This document shows, piece after piece, positions 25,592-34,449 of a stretch of 64,000 bases of DNA. The position numbers were made by a program, and so were the translations under genes. Positions within the stretch are counted from its first letter, which is position 1. Each line of letters starts with the position of its first letter. The notes beneath the pieces were generated by a model, which was not told the DNA's origin, made no database searches, and worked only from the letters and a program-made list of their open reading frames with translations. Origin of the DNA: Burkholderiales bacterium (GTDB taxonomy: Bacteria > Pseudomonadota > Gammaproteobacteria > Burkholderiales > Burkholderiaceae_C); assembly GCA_016213205.1 (NCBI GenBank), contig JACRAZ010000027.1:62001-126000 (forward strand), given 5' to 3'.

Positions 25592-26836
25592 ATGCGATCC
25601 AAACTGATTCACTTCATCGGCAGCGTTGCACTCGTCGTTGCCTCGACATTCGCGCAAGCAGCTGATCCAGTTCGCTTCGGCCTGTGCTACGACCTCACCA
25701 AGATCTACGTCGCCGCTGTGCCGCAGGTGGCACAGGCCGCCAAGGACTATGCCGATTTGGTCAACCTACGTGGGGGGCTGGAGGGGCATCCGATCCAGGT
25801 GACGGTACAGGACCACGGCAACGAACCCCAGCGCGGCATCGATTGCTACGAACGCCTCAAGCGCGAAGGCGTCATGCTCTTTGATTTCTTCTCCACGCCG
25901 GTGTCGCGAGCCGTCCTGCCTCGTATCATGCAGGACGGCAATCTCCTGCTGCAGCCACTGGTCGGCCGGGGCGATGCCGTGGATGGCGAGGTCTTCAAGA
26001 ACGTGTTCGTGCTGGCACCCACCTATTGGGGCCAAGCCGCAAACATCGTCGGCTATTTCAAGAGACAGGCCGGCGGTGACTTGGCGGGCAAAAAGGTCGC
26101 CTTCCTGTACCTGGATACACCGTTCGGCCGCGAGCCAATTCCGGTCTTCGAGGCGCTCAAGCGCCTCGAACGCTTCGACTTCCAGACCTTCCCGTTTCCG
26201 GTCCCTGGGAACGATCAGAGTGCGGCCTTCGCGCAGATCCGTCGCTATCAGCCGGACTGGGTGGTGCTGTGGTCCTTCTCGCCACTGAACCCGATCTCGT
26301 TCCGAGAGATGCAACGCAACGGCATCCCGATCGACCGCATGGTGACCGGCAACTGGATCAACGAGGTCGACCTCAACAACTTCGGCGCCGCAGCGGCCAA
26401 GGGCCTGAAGCGCTCTGCCGTGGTGAGCGGCGGCGCCGAGCACCCGCTGGTGCAGGACATCCTGCGCGAGTTGTACGACAAAGGCAAAGGCAATGGCGAC
26501 CGCAAACTGGTGGCCGACTCTTACTACAACACCGGCCTTGCGGTCTACTCTTCGGCCTTCGAGGGGGTACGCTTGGCCATCAAGACGCAGGGCTGGCCCC
26601 TCACACCCGAAAAGATCCGACAAGGCATGTACGGTCTGAAGAAGTTTGACGCCAAGGGCTTCATGGCACCGATCACTGTGACGCCGCAGGACCACGGCGG
26701 CGGCGGCATGACCCGCATCGACATGTGGGACGGCACGAAGTGGGTGCCGCAGACGAAATGGTTTGCCGACTACACGGGTCTTGTGAACACGCTCATCAAG
26801 GCCAATTCGGCCGACTTCGCCAAAGCGAACAAGTGA
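25592..26836 (+). CDS. Periplasmic ABC substrate-binding protein (copy 2)
   Basis: A 414-residue paralogue of the preceding gene, of identical length and clearly more than half identical by eye. The signal peptide is roughly residues 1-24 (SVALVVASTFAQAADP). The mature start VRFGLCYDLTKIYVAAVPQV parallels copy 1; shared landmarks are VQDHGNEPQRGI, STPVSRAVLPR and GAEHPLVQDILRELYDKGKG. GAAGGAGACTACGACATG gives a strong ribosome site. Codon usage looks slightly less G/C-biased than its neighbour. Two receptors feeding one permease pair probably widen the ligand range. Confidence 0.92.
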   Translation: MRSKLIHFIGSVALVVASTFAQAADPVRFGLCYDLTKIYVAAVPQVAQAAKDYADLVNLRGGLEGHPIQVTVQDHGNEPQRGIDCYERLKREGVMLFDFFSTPVSRAVLPRIMQDGNLLLQPLVGRGDAVDGEVFKNVFVLAPTYWGQAANIVGYFKRQAGGDLAGKKVAFLYLDTPFGREPIPVFEALKRLERFDFQTFPFPVPGNDQSAAFAQIRRYQPDWVVLWSFSPLNPISFREMQRNGIPIDRMVTGNWINEVDLNNFGAAAAKGLKRSAVVSGGAEHPLVQDILRELYDKGKGNGDRKLVADSYYNTGLAVYSSAFEGVRLAIKTQGWPLTPEKIRQGMYGLKKFDAKGFMAPITVTPQDHGGGGMTRIDMWDGTKWVPQTKWFADYTGLVNTLIKANSADFAKANK

Positions 26837-26864
26837 TCGCAACCTCTACCCGCCCGAGCCTCCG

Positions 26865-27659
<795 letters not shown>

Positions 27660-27699
27660 CTCCAACGAGGTCCGTCCGAGCCCTGCCGGCCGCCGGGGG

Positions 27700-28098
27700 T
27701 CACACCGGCACGAACACCGGCAGCGGCGGTCCGCCTTCGCTCGGCTGGAAGCGCACCGCGACGCGCTGGCCGATGCGGATGGCGTCGGCATCGGCGTCAA
27801 CGATGTTGGTCATCATCGACGGGCCTTCGTCCAGCGTCACGTAGGCGACGATGTAGGGCACGTCGGCGCGGCGCATGACGCTGAAGCTGTAGATCGTGCC
27901 CTGCCCGCCGGCCTGTCGCCACTCGGTGTTCAGGCTGCCGCAGAACGGGCAGCCGTCGCGCGGATAGTGGTGGTGCTCGCCGCAGTCGCCGCAGCGCTTG
28001 ACGAGCAGCCTGCCTTCGGCGGCGGCATCCCAGAACGGCTTGGCGTCGGGGTAGACGGTGGGCGCCGGCATCTTGCGCCGGCCGATGGTCAGACTCAT
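27700..28098 (-). CDS. DUF35 / OB-fold zinc-ribbon protein, partner of thiolase (pair 1)
   Basis: A 132-residue protein with an N-terminal rubredoxin-like zinc ribbon (KRCGDCGEHHHYPRDGCPFCG, residues 34-54) followed by an OB-fold that begins QGTIYSFSVMRRADVPYIVA. Such proteins bind acyl-CoA and form complexes with SCP2-like thiolases or retro-aldolases (for example ChsH2 DUF35 with Ltp2). The ATG overlaps the stop of the thiolase gene by 4 nt (ATGA), which strongly implies a stoichiometric complex. It is the last gene of the minus-strand operon that starts at 32718. Confidence 0.9.
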   Translation of the reverse strand: MSLTIGRRKMPAPTVYPDAKPFWDAAAEGRLLVKRCGDCGEHHHYPRDGCPFCGSLNTEWRQAGGQGTIYSFSVMRRADVPYIVAYVTLDEGPSMMTNIVDADADAIRIGQRVAVRFQPSEGGPPLPVFVPV

Positions 28099-29261
28099 GC
28101 GCGCTCCAGGATCAGGGTGGCACTGCCGTGCCGGGTGCCGAGCGAGCCGCCGGTGCCGTGCGCCAGCGCGAGCCGGCAGTTCGGCACCTGCACCTTGGGG
28201 TGGGCCTCGCCGCGCAGCTGGCGCACGGCCTCGATCACCTTGGTCATGCCGCCGCGGTTGCCCGGGTGGTTGTTGCACAGACCGCCGCCGTCGGTGTTGA
28301 ACGGCAGCTTGCCGGTGCCGGCGATCAGGTTGCCGTCGCTGACGAAGCGGCCGCCCTGCCCCTTGGCGCAGAAGCCCAGGTCCTCCAGGGTCAGCAGCAC
28401 GGTGATCGTGAAGCTGTCGTAGATCGACGCATACTGGATGTTCGCAGGCTTCACGCCGGCCTCGGCGAACGCGGCCTTGCCGGTCCACGCCGCGCCGGTG
28501 GTCAGCAGGTCGACCTTGCCGCCGCTCTGCGCGCGCTGGTATTCGCCGGTGCCGATGATGTTGACGACCGGCCGCTTCAGGCTGCGCGCGATCTCGGGCC
28601 GCACCACCACCAGCGCACCGCCGCCGTCGCTGATGACGCAGCAGTCCAGCCGGTGCAGCGGGTCGGCGATCATCGGCGAGCCGACCACCTCCTTCACCGT
28701 GACCACGTCGCGCACCATCGCGTGCGGGTTGTGCTGCGCGTGATGCGAGGCCGCGACGCGGATCCACGCCAGCTGCTCGCTCGTCGTGCCGTGCTCGTGC
28801 ATGTGGCGCATCGCGGCCATCGCGTACATGTTCACCGTGGTCGGCGCGTACGGCAGCTCGAACGGCACGTCGGGCGCGGGGCCGTAGTTGCGCGGCGCGG
28901 TGCCGGTGGCCATGCCCTCGGCCTTGGGCCGACCGGCCAGCGTGATCAGCGCGACGTTGCAGCGCCCGGCGGCGATGGCCGCGGCGGCGTGCGCCACGTG
29001 CACCAAGTACGACGAACCGCCAGTCTCGGAGGTGTCCACGTGCCGGACGCTCATGCCGAGGTAGTCCACCATCGACAGCGCCCCCAGCCCCGGCGCGTCG
29101 CCGGCGCAGAAGTAGCCGTCGACGTCCTTGAGCGTCAGCCCGGCATCGGCCAGCGCGCCGCGCGCGACCTCGGCATGTAACTGGGCCACCGACTTGTCGT
29201 CGGCACGACGTGTCGGGTGTTCCCAGGCGCCGGCAATGCAGGCGGTGTTCTTCAGGCTCAT
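28095..29261 (-). CDS. Thiolase-fold SCP2/Ltp-like protein, probable aldolase or thiolase (pair 1)
   Basis: A 388-residue thiolase-superfamily protein. ALADAGLTLKDVDGYFCAGD opens the fold, and SIYDSFTITVLLTLEDLGFC and NTDGGGLCNNHPGNRGGM are typical of the lipid-transfer-protein branch. The nucleophilic Cys of true thiolases is not visible: the aligned stretch reads VDTSETGGSSYLVHVAHA, and the second Cys motif near the C-terminus is HGTGGSLGTRHGSATLI. This is the pattern of Ltp2-type retro-aldolases that release a side-chain unit. It overlaps the downstream DUF35 gene and the upstream MaoC gene by 4 nt each. Confidence 0.85.
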   Translation of the reverse strand: MSLKNTACIAGAWEHPTRRADDKSVAQLHAEVARGALADAGLTLKDVDGYFCAGDAPGLGALSMVDYLGMSVRHVDTSETGGSSYLVHVAHAAAAIAAGRCNVALITLAGRPKAEGMATGTAPRNYGPAPDVPFELPYAPTTVNMYAMAAMRHMHEHGTTSEQLAWIRVAASHHAQHNPHAMVRDVVTVKEVVGSPMIADPLHRLDCCVISDGGGALVVVRPEIARSLKRPVVNIIGTGEYQRAQSGGKVDLLTTGAAWTGKAAFAEAGVKPANIQYASIYDSFTITVLLTLEDLGFCAKGQGGRFVSDGNLIAGTGKLPFNTDGGGLCNNHPGNRGGMTKVIEAVRQLRGEAHPKVQVPNCRLALAHGTGGSLGTRHGSATLILERA

Positions 29262-29653
29262 GCCGATGCTCCTGCGGGCTTCAGCGTCGCCGTGCCCTTA
29301 ATGACGTCCTGCCCCTTGGCGTTGCGCACCCACACGTCGTAGGCGGGCGGCTCGCTGCCGGGGCGCAGCTCGCCGCCGCCGGTCACGTCGTCGTCGATGC
29401 GCACCGGCTGCACGAACTTGATCTCCAGGTGGATGCGGTTCAGGGCCTGCACGCCGAGCGTGTTCTTCAGCGCCTGCCAGATCAGCGCTACCGACATCGT
29501 GCCGTGGGCGATGATGCCGCCCATCGGGCTCTTGGCGGCGAATTCCTTGTCGACGTGGATCGGGTTGTAGTCGTTCGTCACCGCCGCGTACTTCATGATG
29601 ATGTCGAAGTCGACGTGCTTGGTCGACGGTGTCAGCTGCGCCTGCACGGGCAC
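29258..29653 (-). CDS. MaoC-like hydratase, catalytic-type hotdog subunit
   Basis: A 131-residue hotdog protein with the hydratase-2 signature YAAVTNDYNPIHVDKEFAAK and SPMGGIIAHGTMSVALIWQA (residues 23-62), keeping the catalytic Asp and His. It lies 7 nt after a second hotdog gene (29661-30062) that lacks this motif, the arrangement of heteromeric enoyl-CoA hydratases such as ChsH1/ChsH2. Its stop overlaps the thiolase-fold gene as ATGA. The likely job is hydration of an unsaturated acyl-CoA just before retro-aldol or thiolytic cleavage. Confidence 0.87.
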   Translation of the reverse strand: MPVQAQLTPSTKHVDFDIIMKYAAVTNDYNPIHVDKEFAAKSPMGGIIAHGTMSVALIWQALKNTLGVQALNRIHLEIKFVQPVRIDDDVTGGGELRPGSEPPAYDVWVRNAKGQDVIKGTATLKPAGASA

Positions 29654-29660
29654 TCCTCCT

Positions 29661-30062
29661 CTACTGCGCCACCAGCGTCGTCATGACGCCGGTGAACAGC
29701 AGTTCGTTCGATCCGACGGCACGCGTCTCGCTGCGCACGCGCACCCACTTGCGCTCCTTCTTGATCTCCTTGTCGAGGCACCACACGTCGGTGCGGAGCG
29801 TCTCGCCGATGCGCGGCATGCGCCGGACGTCGAAGGTCTGCCCGCCGTGCACGCCGCCGGGCGGGCGCGGCGCGTTGAGCGTGAGCACCGCGTCGATGAC
29901 GATCATCGCCAGCATGCCGGCCGGCATCACGCCCGGGTCGTCGTCGTGCGGGTAGACGCTGCGCCACTTCGACACGGTCGTCTCGTCGACGGCGAAGTCG
30001 CGCGCGCCGTAGTGCTCGCCCGGCTCGTAGTGGGCGTAGTTGAAGATCGGCTTCTCGCTCAT
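29661..30062 (-). CDS. MaoC N-terminal-domain-like hotdog protein, probable non-catalytic hydratase partner
   Basis: A 133-residue protein beginning MSEKPIFNYAHYEPGEHYGA, with VMPAGMLAMIVIDAVLTLNA, VHGGQTFDVRRMPRIGETLR and KKERKWVRVRSETRAVGSNE. This matches the N-terminal (MaoC_dehydrat_N) half of double-hotdog hydratases, which binds substrate but carries no catalytic Asp/His. The adjacent catalytic-type hotdog gene supplies the other half. The pair resembles the split hydratases of steroid side-chain degradation; that function is inference. Confidence 0.75.
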   Translation of the reverse strand: MSEKPIFNYAHYEPGEHYGARDFAVDETTVSKWRSVYPHDDDPGVMPAGMLAMIVIDAVLTLNAPRPPGGVHGGQTFDVRRMPRIGETLRTDVWCLDKEIKKERKWVRVRSETRAVGSNELLFTGVMTTLVAQ

Positions 30063-30120
30063 TTCCTAACCTCCGCGCTGCGCGCTGCGGTGCGAGCCCC
30101 TTCGGGCGGCCGGGCGGGCC

Positions 30121-30528
30121 TCATGCCGGTTCCACTTGAGGAATCTTCTGCTCGCTGCCGTGGCGCGATTCGAAACACACGCGCACCGCCATGCCGATGC
30201 GCACCTGCGCCGGGTCGCAGCGCAGCACGTTGCACATGAAGCGGAAGCCCTCATCCAGGTCCACCAGCGCCAGCACGTAGGGAACATCGCTCGCGAACGA
30301 GGCGATCGGCGCGCGGTGGATGACCGAGAAGCTGGCGATTCGCCCACCGCCGCCGGCCTTTTGCCAGGCCAGGTCGGTGGCATGGCAGTGCACGCAGGCG
30401 TTGCGCGCATAGAACTGCGCCTTGCCGCAGGCGCCGCAGCGCTGGTAGCGGAACTCGCCCAGATTGGCGCCTTCCCAGTAGGTGCGGCTGATGCCGTCGG
30501 GCACCGGCTTGGCTTGCGTGTTGGCCAT
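30121..30528 (-). CDS. DUF35 / OB-fold zinc-ribbon protein (pair 2)
   Basis: A 135-residue protein. The zinc ribbon is YQRCGACGKAQFYARNACVH followed by C (residues 27-48). The OB-fold begins GGRIASFSVIHRAPIASFAS. The start ATG lies 2 nt after the stop of the adjacent thiolase-fold gene, so the two products are likely partners. The 58-nt gap to the next gene contains no obvious signal. Confidence 0.88.
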   Translation of the reverse strand: MANTQAKPVPDGISRTYWEGANLGEFRYQRCGACGKAQFYARNACVHCHATDLAWQKAGGGGRIASFSVIHRAPIASFASDVPYVLALVDLDEGFRFMCNVLRCDPAQVRIGMAVRVCFESRHGSEQKIPQVEPA

Positions 30529-30530
30529 CG

Positions 30531-31682
30531 TCAGGCCCTCCCCAGCAGGATCGAGCAGTGGCCCGAGAAGATCCCGCCCAGCGTGTGCGCGAGCGCGACT
30601 TCGGCGTCCTTCACCTGGCGCGGCCCGCACTCGCCGCGCAGCTGACGCACCGCCTCGACGACGTGGAACATGCCGCCGGCCGGTCCCGATGAGCCGTACG
30701 ACAGCAACCCGCCGTTGGTGTTGAGCGGGAACCTGCCGCCGATGGCGAACTCGCCGGCCAGCGCCGCCGGGCCCGCCGCGCCGCGCTCGTAGAAGCCCAT
30801 CGATTCGAGCTGGATCAGCAGCGTGCTGGTAAAGCAGTCGTAGATGTGCGCACTGTCGACGTCGGCGTGCGTCAGCCCCGCGCGGCCGAGCGCTTCGGCC
30901 ACCGACTCGCGGCACCCGAAGTCGATCAGCGAAGGCGCGGCGAAGATGTGTTCGTGCGTGTGGCCCTCGCCGGTGGCGAGCAGCTCGACCGGGCGCTTGG
31001 GCCTGTCGCGCCCGATCTCGGAGGCGCTGACGATCACCGCCGCGCCGCCGTCGGAGACGGGGCAGCAGTCGAGCATGCGCAGCGGCGAGGCGATCACCTT
31101 GGACCTGCGCACGTCGTCCATCGTGATCGGCTTCTTCATGTGCGCCTGCGGGTGCAGCGCCGCGTTGGCGCGCTGGTTCACCGCCACCGCGGCGAGGTGG
31201 TCGCCGTTGAGCCAGCCTTCGTGGAAGTAGACCTGCGCGGCCATCGCGAACGCCGCCGGCACGCTCATGCCATAGGGCTGCTCGTACTGCGCGTGGCCCA
31301 CGTCGGCAAGCGCGGCCTGCACCTTCTCGCCCATGCCGGTGAGGCGGTTGTCGCCGGTCACGCACAGCACGTGGCGGCACAGGCCCGAGCGCACCAGCGA
31401 TTCGGCGTGCCGCACCAGCAGCCCGCCGGTCATGCCGCCCATGCAGATGGAGGCATTGACCTTGGGCCGGAAACCCAGGTACTCGGCGAGCACGCCGCCG
31501 AGCATCAGCTGCGGCGAGGCGAACGAATACGCGGTGAGCAGGCCGTCGATGTCCGACAGCTTCAGGCCCGCGTCGGCCAGCGCGCCGAGGCTGGCCTCGG
31601 CGTGCAGCGACATGCAGGTGCTCTCCGGCAGCGAGCCGACCTGCGTGTCGAACACGCCGCTGACGATGGCTTTGCTGGCCAT
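30531..31682 (-). CDS. Thiolase-fold SCP2/Ltp-like protein (pair 2)
   Basis: A 383-residue thiolase-superfamily protein with GALADAGLKLSDIDGLLTAY, HIYDCFTSTLLIQLESMGFY and FPLNTNGGLLSYGSSGPAGG. A Cys lies where the nucleophile is expected (ASICMGGMTGGLLVRHAE). However, the His of the GHP motif seen in the other two copies is replaced (SYGSSGPAGG), and the C-terminal segment reads HTLGGIFSGHCSILL. Its catalytic set thus differs from both pair 1 and pair 3. An AAGGA site precedes the ATG. It follows the nitronate-monooxygenase remnant by 21 nt. Confidence 0.83.
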   Translation of the reverse strand: MASKAIVSGVFDTQVGSLPESTCMSLHAEASLGALADAGLKLSDIDGLLTAYSFASPQLMLGGVLAEYLGFRPKVNASICMGGMTGGLLVRHAESLVRSGLCRHVLCVTGDNRLTGMGEKVQAALADVGHAQYEQPYGMSVPAAFAMAAQVYFHEGWLNGDHLAAVAVNQRANAALHPQAHMKKPITMDDVRRSKVIASPLRMLDCCPVSDGGAAVIVSASEIGRDRPKRPVELLATGEGHTHEHIFAAPSLIDFGCRESVAEALGRAGLTHADVDSAHIYDCFTSTLLIQLESMGFYERGAAGPAALAGEFAIGGRFPLNTNGGLLSYGSSGPAGGMFHVVEAVRQLRGECGPRQVKDAEVALAHTLGGIFSGHCSILLGRA

Positions 31683-31703
31683 GGTTTTCCTTCGGTGATG
31701 CGG

Positions 31704-31946
31704 TCAGGGCAGGCTGACGACGAGGTCGCGCTGCAGGCGGCGCAACTGCTCCACCGCGCCATCGACCAGCTCGGCCATGATGTCCTTCGCCGGCCGGCGG
31801 CCCTTGACGAGCCCGCCTGCCTGCGACACCGCCGCCACCAGCGCCGGCGGCGTGGCGCGGCCGCCCACGCCCATGCCGGCCAGGAAGATCGGCACCTCGA
31901 TGCCCCAGGCATCGCAGAAGGAGTTGTGCAGCACGGCGCGGCTCAT
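31704..31946 (-). pseudogene. Nitronate monooxygenase remnant with an in-frame internal deletion
   Basis: An 80-codon open frame whose first part (WGIEVPIFLAGMGVGGRATP, PALVAAVSQAGG) is the N-terminus of a nitronate-monooxygenase-type flavoprotein. Its second part (LVKGRRPAKDIMAELVDGAV, EQLRRLQRDLV) is the C-terminal helix of the same family. Around 230 residues are missing between them without loss of frame (junction near 31812). The FMN-binding centre is gone, so it cannot be an active oxidase. Compare the full-length relative at 18106-19092. It sits between the enoyl-CoA hydratase (gap 10 nt) and thiolase genes of the same operon. Confidence 0.75.
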
Positions 31947-31956
31947 CGCGGCGCCG

Positions 31957-32718
31957 TCACTTGAACGTCGGCTTGCGCTTGGCGCGGAAGGCCGCCACGC
32001 CTTCCTTCACGTCGTCGGTCTGGAACAGGAACGGGAACGCGTCGATCGCGTAGCGCATGTCGTCGCCGCCGATGCCCTTGTTGTAGAACGACTTGGCCAT
32101 CTGCAGCGCCATTTGCGGCTTGGCGGCCAGCTTCTCGGCGAAGGCCATCGCCTCGTCTATCAGCTTCTCGGGCGCCACCGTGCGCAGCGCGATGCCCAGC
32201 GCCACCGCCTCGGCGGCGGAGATCGGGTCGCCGAGCATGCTCATCTCCTTGGCCTTCGGCCGCCCGACGATCTGGTGCAGCCGCAGCAGCGCGAAGCCGG
32301 GCAGCAGGCCGAGCTGGATCTCGGGCACGCCGAATTTGGCGCGCTCCGAGGCGAGGATGAAGTCGCAGGCGATCGCCAGCTCGAAGCCGCCGCCGAAGGC
32401 GATGCCGTTGACCGCCGCGATCAGCGGCTTGCGGCAGCGCTCGGGCATCTCGAGCACCGGCAGCACGCCGGCGATGAAATCGCGCGCCTGCTCGGGCGTC
32501 TCGGGGAAGCTGCTGATGTCGGCGCCAGCGCAGAAGGCCTTGTCGCCGCGGCCGGTGAGGATGCCGACGCGAACATCGGGGTCGGCGTCGATCCTCGCCA
32601 GCCCCTCGGTCACGCCCTGGCGGATGCCCAGCGAGATGGCGTTGAGCTTGGTCGGCTCGTCCAGGGTGAGGACCGCGATGCGGCCCACTTTCTCGAATTC
32701 GACGCTGCCGATGCGCAT
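31957..32718 (-). CDS. Enoyl-CoA hydratase/isomerase family protein
   Basis: A 253-residue crotonase-fold protein. GILTGRGDKAFCAGADISSF (near residue 52) and VNGIAFGGGFELAIACDFIL (near residue 103) are the oxyanion-hole segments. FGVPEIQLGLLPGFALLRLH shows Glu at one hydratase acid position; the second expected Glu is replaced (GLLPGFALLRL instead of GLxPGxGGTQRL). It is the first gene of the minus-strand operon running to 27700, and operator candidate site F lies about 115 nt upstream. Confidence 0.9.
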   Translation of the reverse strand: MRIGSVEFEKVGRIAVLTLDEPTKLNAISLGIRQGVTEGLARIDADPDVRVGILTGRGDKAFCAGADISSFPETPEQARDFIAGVLPVLEMPERCRKPLIAAVNGIAFGGGFELAIACDFILASERAKFGVPEIQLGLLPGFALLRLHQIVGRPKAKEMSMLGDPISAAEAVALGIALRTVAPEKLIDEAMAFAEKLAAKPQMALQMAKSFYNKGIGGDDMRYAIDAFPFLFQTDDVKEGVAAFRAKRKPTFK

Positions 32719-32832
32719 GCGATGCTCCCGCGTGGGCGGCGACGCTTGCGCCGCCTGACAGGCTGGCGCTGTACTCCATCGCCTTGGGACAAGAACGTGC
32801 CGCGCGGATGGTGCAGCACCCGGAATCGCAGG

Positions 32833-32850
32833 CTAACAAACGTTTGGTTG
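32833..32850. promoter_or_regulatory. Operator candidate, site F (best palindrome)
   Basis: CTAACAAACGTTTGGTTG is a near-perfect dyad centred between 32841 and 32842, the clearest example of the shared motif. It lies about 115 nt upstream of the enoyl-CoA hydratase that starts the 32718-27700 operon, in the 202-nt gap after the halohydrin-dehalogenase-like gene. Confidence 0.72.
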
Positions 32851-32920
32851 TTGGTCAATCCGCATCTGGCCTACGGCATCTGCACCACCCAACGGGTGGC
32901 GAGCGAGATGGCCGGTGCCG

Positions 32921-33613
32921 CTAACGCGCGACCCAGCCGCCGCTGACCGGGAACACCTGGCCGACGAAGCAGTTCGCAGCGTCGCTGCACAGGTGCGCGG
33001 CGAACCCGGCCGCCTCGCGCGCGCCGACCAGCCGGCCCAGCGGCACTTCGCGCTTCAGGCGCTCCTGGAAGCGCGGGTTGGCCTTCACGTCGGGCGGGAA
33101 GTAGGTGGGCGTGTCGACGAAGTTGAACGCCAGCGCATTGACCTGCACGCCGTGGCGCGCAACTTCGACGCCCACGGCCTGCGCCCAGGCGAGCTGCGCG
33201 CCCCGTGCGGCGCTGTAGGACGACGCGCGGTTCTGCCCGCGCAGGGCGGCCGCGCTGCCGAGCAGCACGATCTTGCCCGAGCGGCGCGCGATCATCTGCG
33301 GCAGCACCGCGCGCGCCAGCCTCGGCAGCGGGTCCACCATCGCGGCGAAGGCCTCGCGCCACTCGGCGTCGCTGACCTCGGCGGCCAGCGTGCTGGCGGC
33401 CGGAATGCCCAGGTTGATCAGCAGCGCGTCGATGGTGCCGGCGTCGCACACGACGCGCTCGGCCACATCGGGGGCGTCCAGCCGTTCGTCGTTGGCGACA
33501 ACTTCGGCGCCGCGCGCGGCCAGCACCTCGCACAGCACAGGGCCGACGAAGACTGTCGACTGGGTGACCAGCACGCGCCGGCCCTTCAGGCTTTCGGGTT
33601 CCACGGCATTCAT
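32921..33613 (-). CDS. Halohydrin dehalogenase-like protein (SDR-derived)
   Basis: A 230-residue protein of SDR fold that has lost the nucleotide-binding glycine motif. It carries both published halohydrin dehalogenase fingerprints: T-x4-F-x-G (Thr17, Phe22, Gly24 in VTQSTVFVGP) and S-x12-Y-x3-R (Ser120, Tyr133, Arg137). The C-terminal part (TPTYFPPDVKANPRFQERLK, REVPLGRLVGAREAAG, VGQVFPVSGGW) also matches HheC-type enzymes. Such enzymes release halide from vicinal haloalcohols to form epoxides and open epoxides with anions. The start is uncertain: GAGGAG abuts the ATG at 33611-33613 directly, and another in-frame ATG lies at about 33663. It follows a truncated acyl-CoA ligase. Confidence 0.82.
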   Translation of the reverse strand: MNAVEPESLKGRRVLVTQSTVFVGPVLCEVLAARGAEVVANDERLDAPDVAERVVCDAGTIDALLINLGIPAASTLAAEVSDAEWREAFAAMVDPLPRLARAVLPQMIARRSGKIVLLGSAAALRGQNRASSYSAARGAQLAWAQAVGVEVARHGVQVNALAFNFVDTPTYFPPDVKANPRFQERLKREVPLGRLVGAREAAGFAAHLCSDAANCFVGQVFPVSGGWVAR

Positions 33614-33679
33614 CTCCTCGTTCGATCGGACACGGCAGTGGCTCGCGCTGCCTGATCGCATCTTCGCATTGTGCGACCG

Positions 33680-34449
33680 GCCGCCGGCACGGCCGCACCC
33701 GTGATGGTCTTGCCGACGAAGTCGCGGCAGGCCATTGCGGCGGGCGGCAAATCGTTGCCGCCGCCGCAAGCAGCGAGAAGGCCGCCCATCTGGAGCACCG
33801 CGAGGCCGGGCAGGTCGAACGCGCCGACGTGGTACAGCGGCCCGACGACGAGCAGTCGCTCGGCACCGTGCAGGCCGAGCACCGCGATGTGGTCGAGGCA
33901 CTTCCAGTGGTAGTTGGCGTAGCTGTGGATCACGCCCTTGGGCCGGTCGGTGGTGCCCGACGTGTACATCAGCCGGAACAGATCCTCGGGCCGGCGCACG
34001 CAAGGCTCGACAACAGCCTCGGCGGACGGCCCGATGCGGCGGCTGTCGGACTGCGCCGCCTCGTCGACGACGGCAATGTTGCCGAAGACGCCCGCCAGCG
34101 CGCGCAGTTGGTCGTCGACCAGCAGCAGCTTCACGCCCGCATGGCCGACGATGTACGCCACCTCGTCGGCGCCCAGCCGGCAGTTGATCGGCAGTAGCAC
34201 CGCGCCGAGGTGGCTCACCGCGAGCGAGATCTCGATGAAGGCGGCGCTGTTCTTCATCAGCAGCGCGACAATGTCACCTTCGCCGATGCCGCGTGCGCGC
34301 AGGCTGCCCGCTGTGGCCGCGACGCGCGCTGCGAGCTCGCCGTAGCTCACGCGCCGGTCGCGGTAAAGCAGCGCCAAGCGTCCGGGCTCGGCACGCGCCC
34401 AGCGGAGCACGGCGGCACTCAGATGACCAGCGTTTTCTCCGGTGCGCAA
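33680..34449 (-). pseudogene. Truncated AMP-forming acyl-CoA ligase
   Basis: The open frame (33610-34449, TTG start beside the IS110 element) encodes the N-terminal half of an ANL ligase: RVSYGELAARVAATAGSLRA, VSHLGAVLLPINCRLGADEV, and the P-loop LMYTSGTTDRPKGVIHSYAN near residue 170, then VGPLYHVGAFDLPGLAVLQM. Homology fades near 33690, after about 240 residues, and the C-terminal domain with the catalytic lysine is missing. The frame then runs antisense-like residues into the 5' side of the halohydrin-dehalogenase-like gene. It can neither adenylate nor thioesterify normally. A deletion between this gene and its downstream neighbour is the simplest explanation. Confidence 0.8.
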
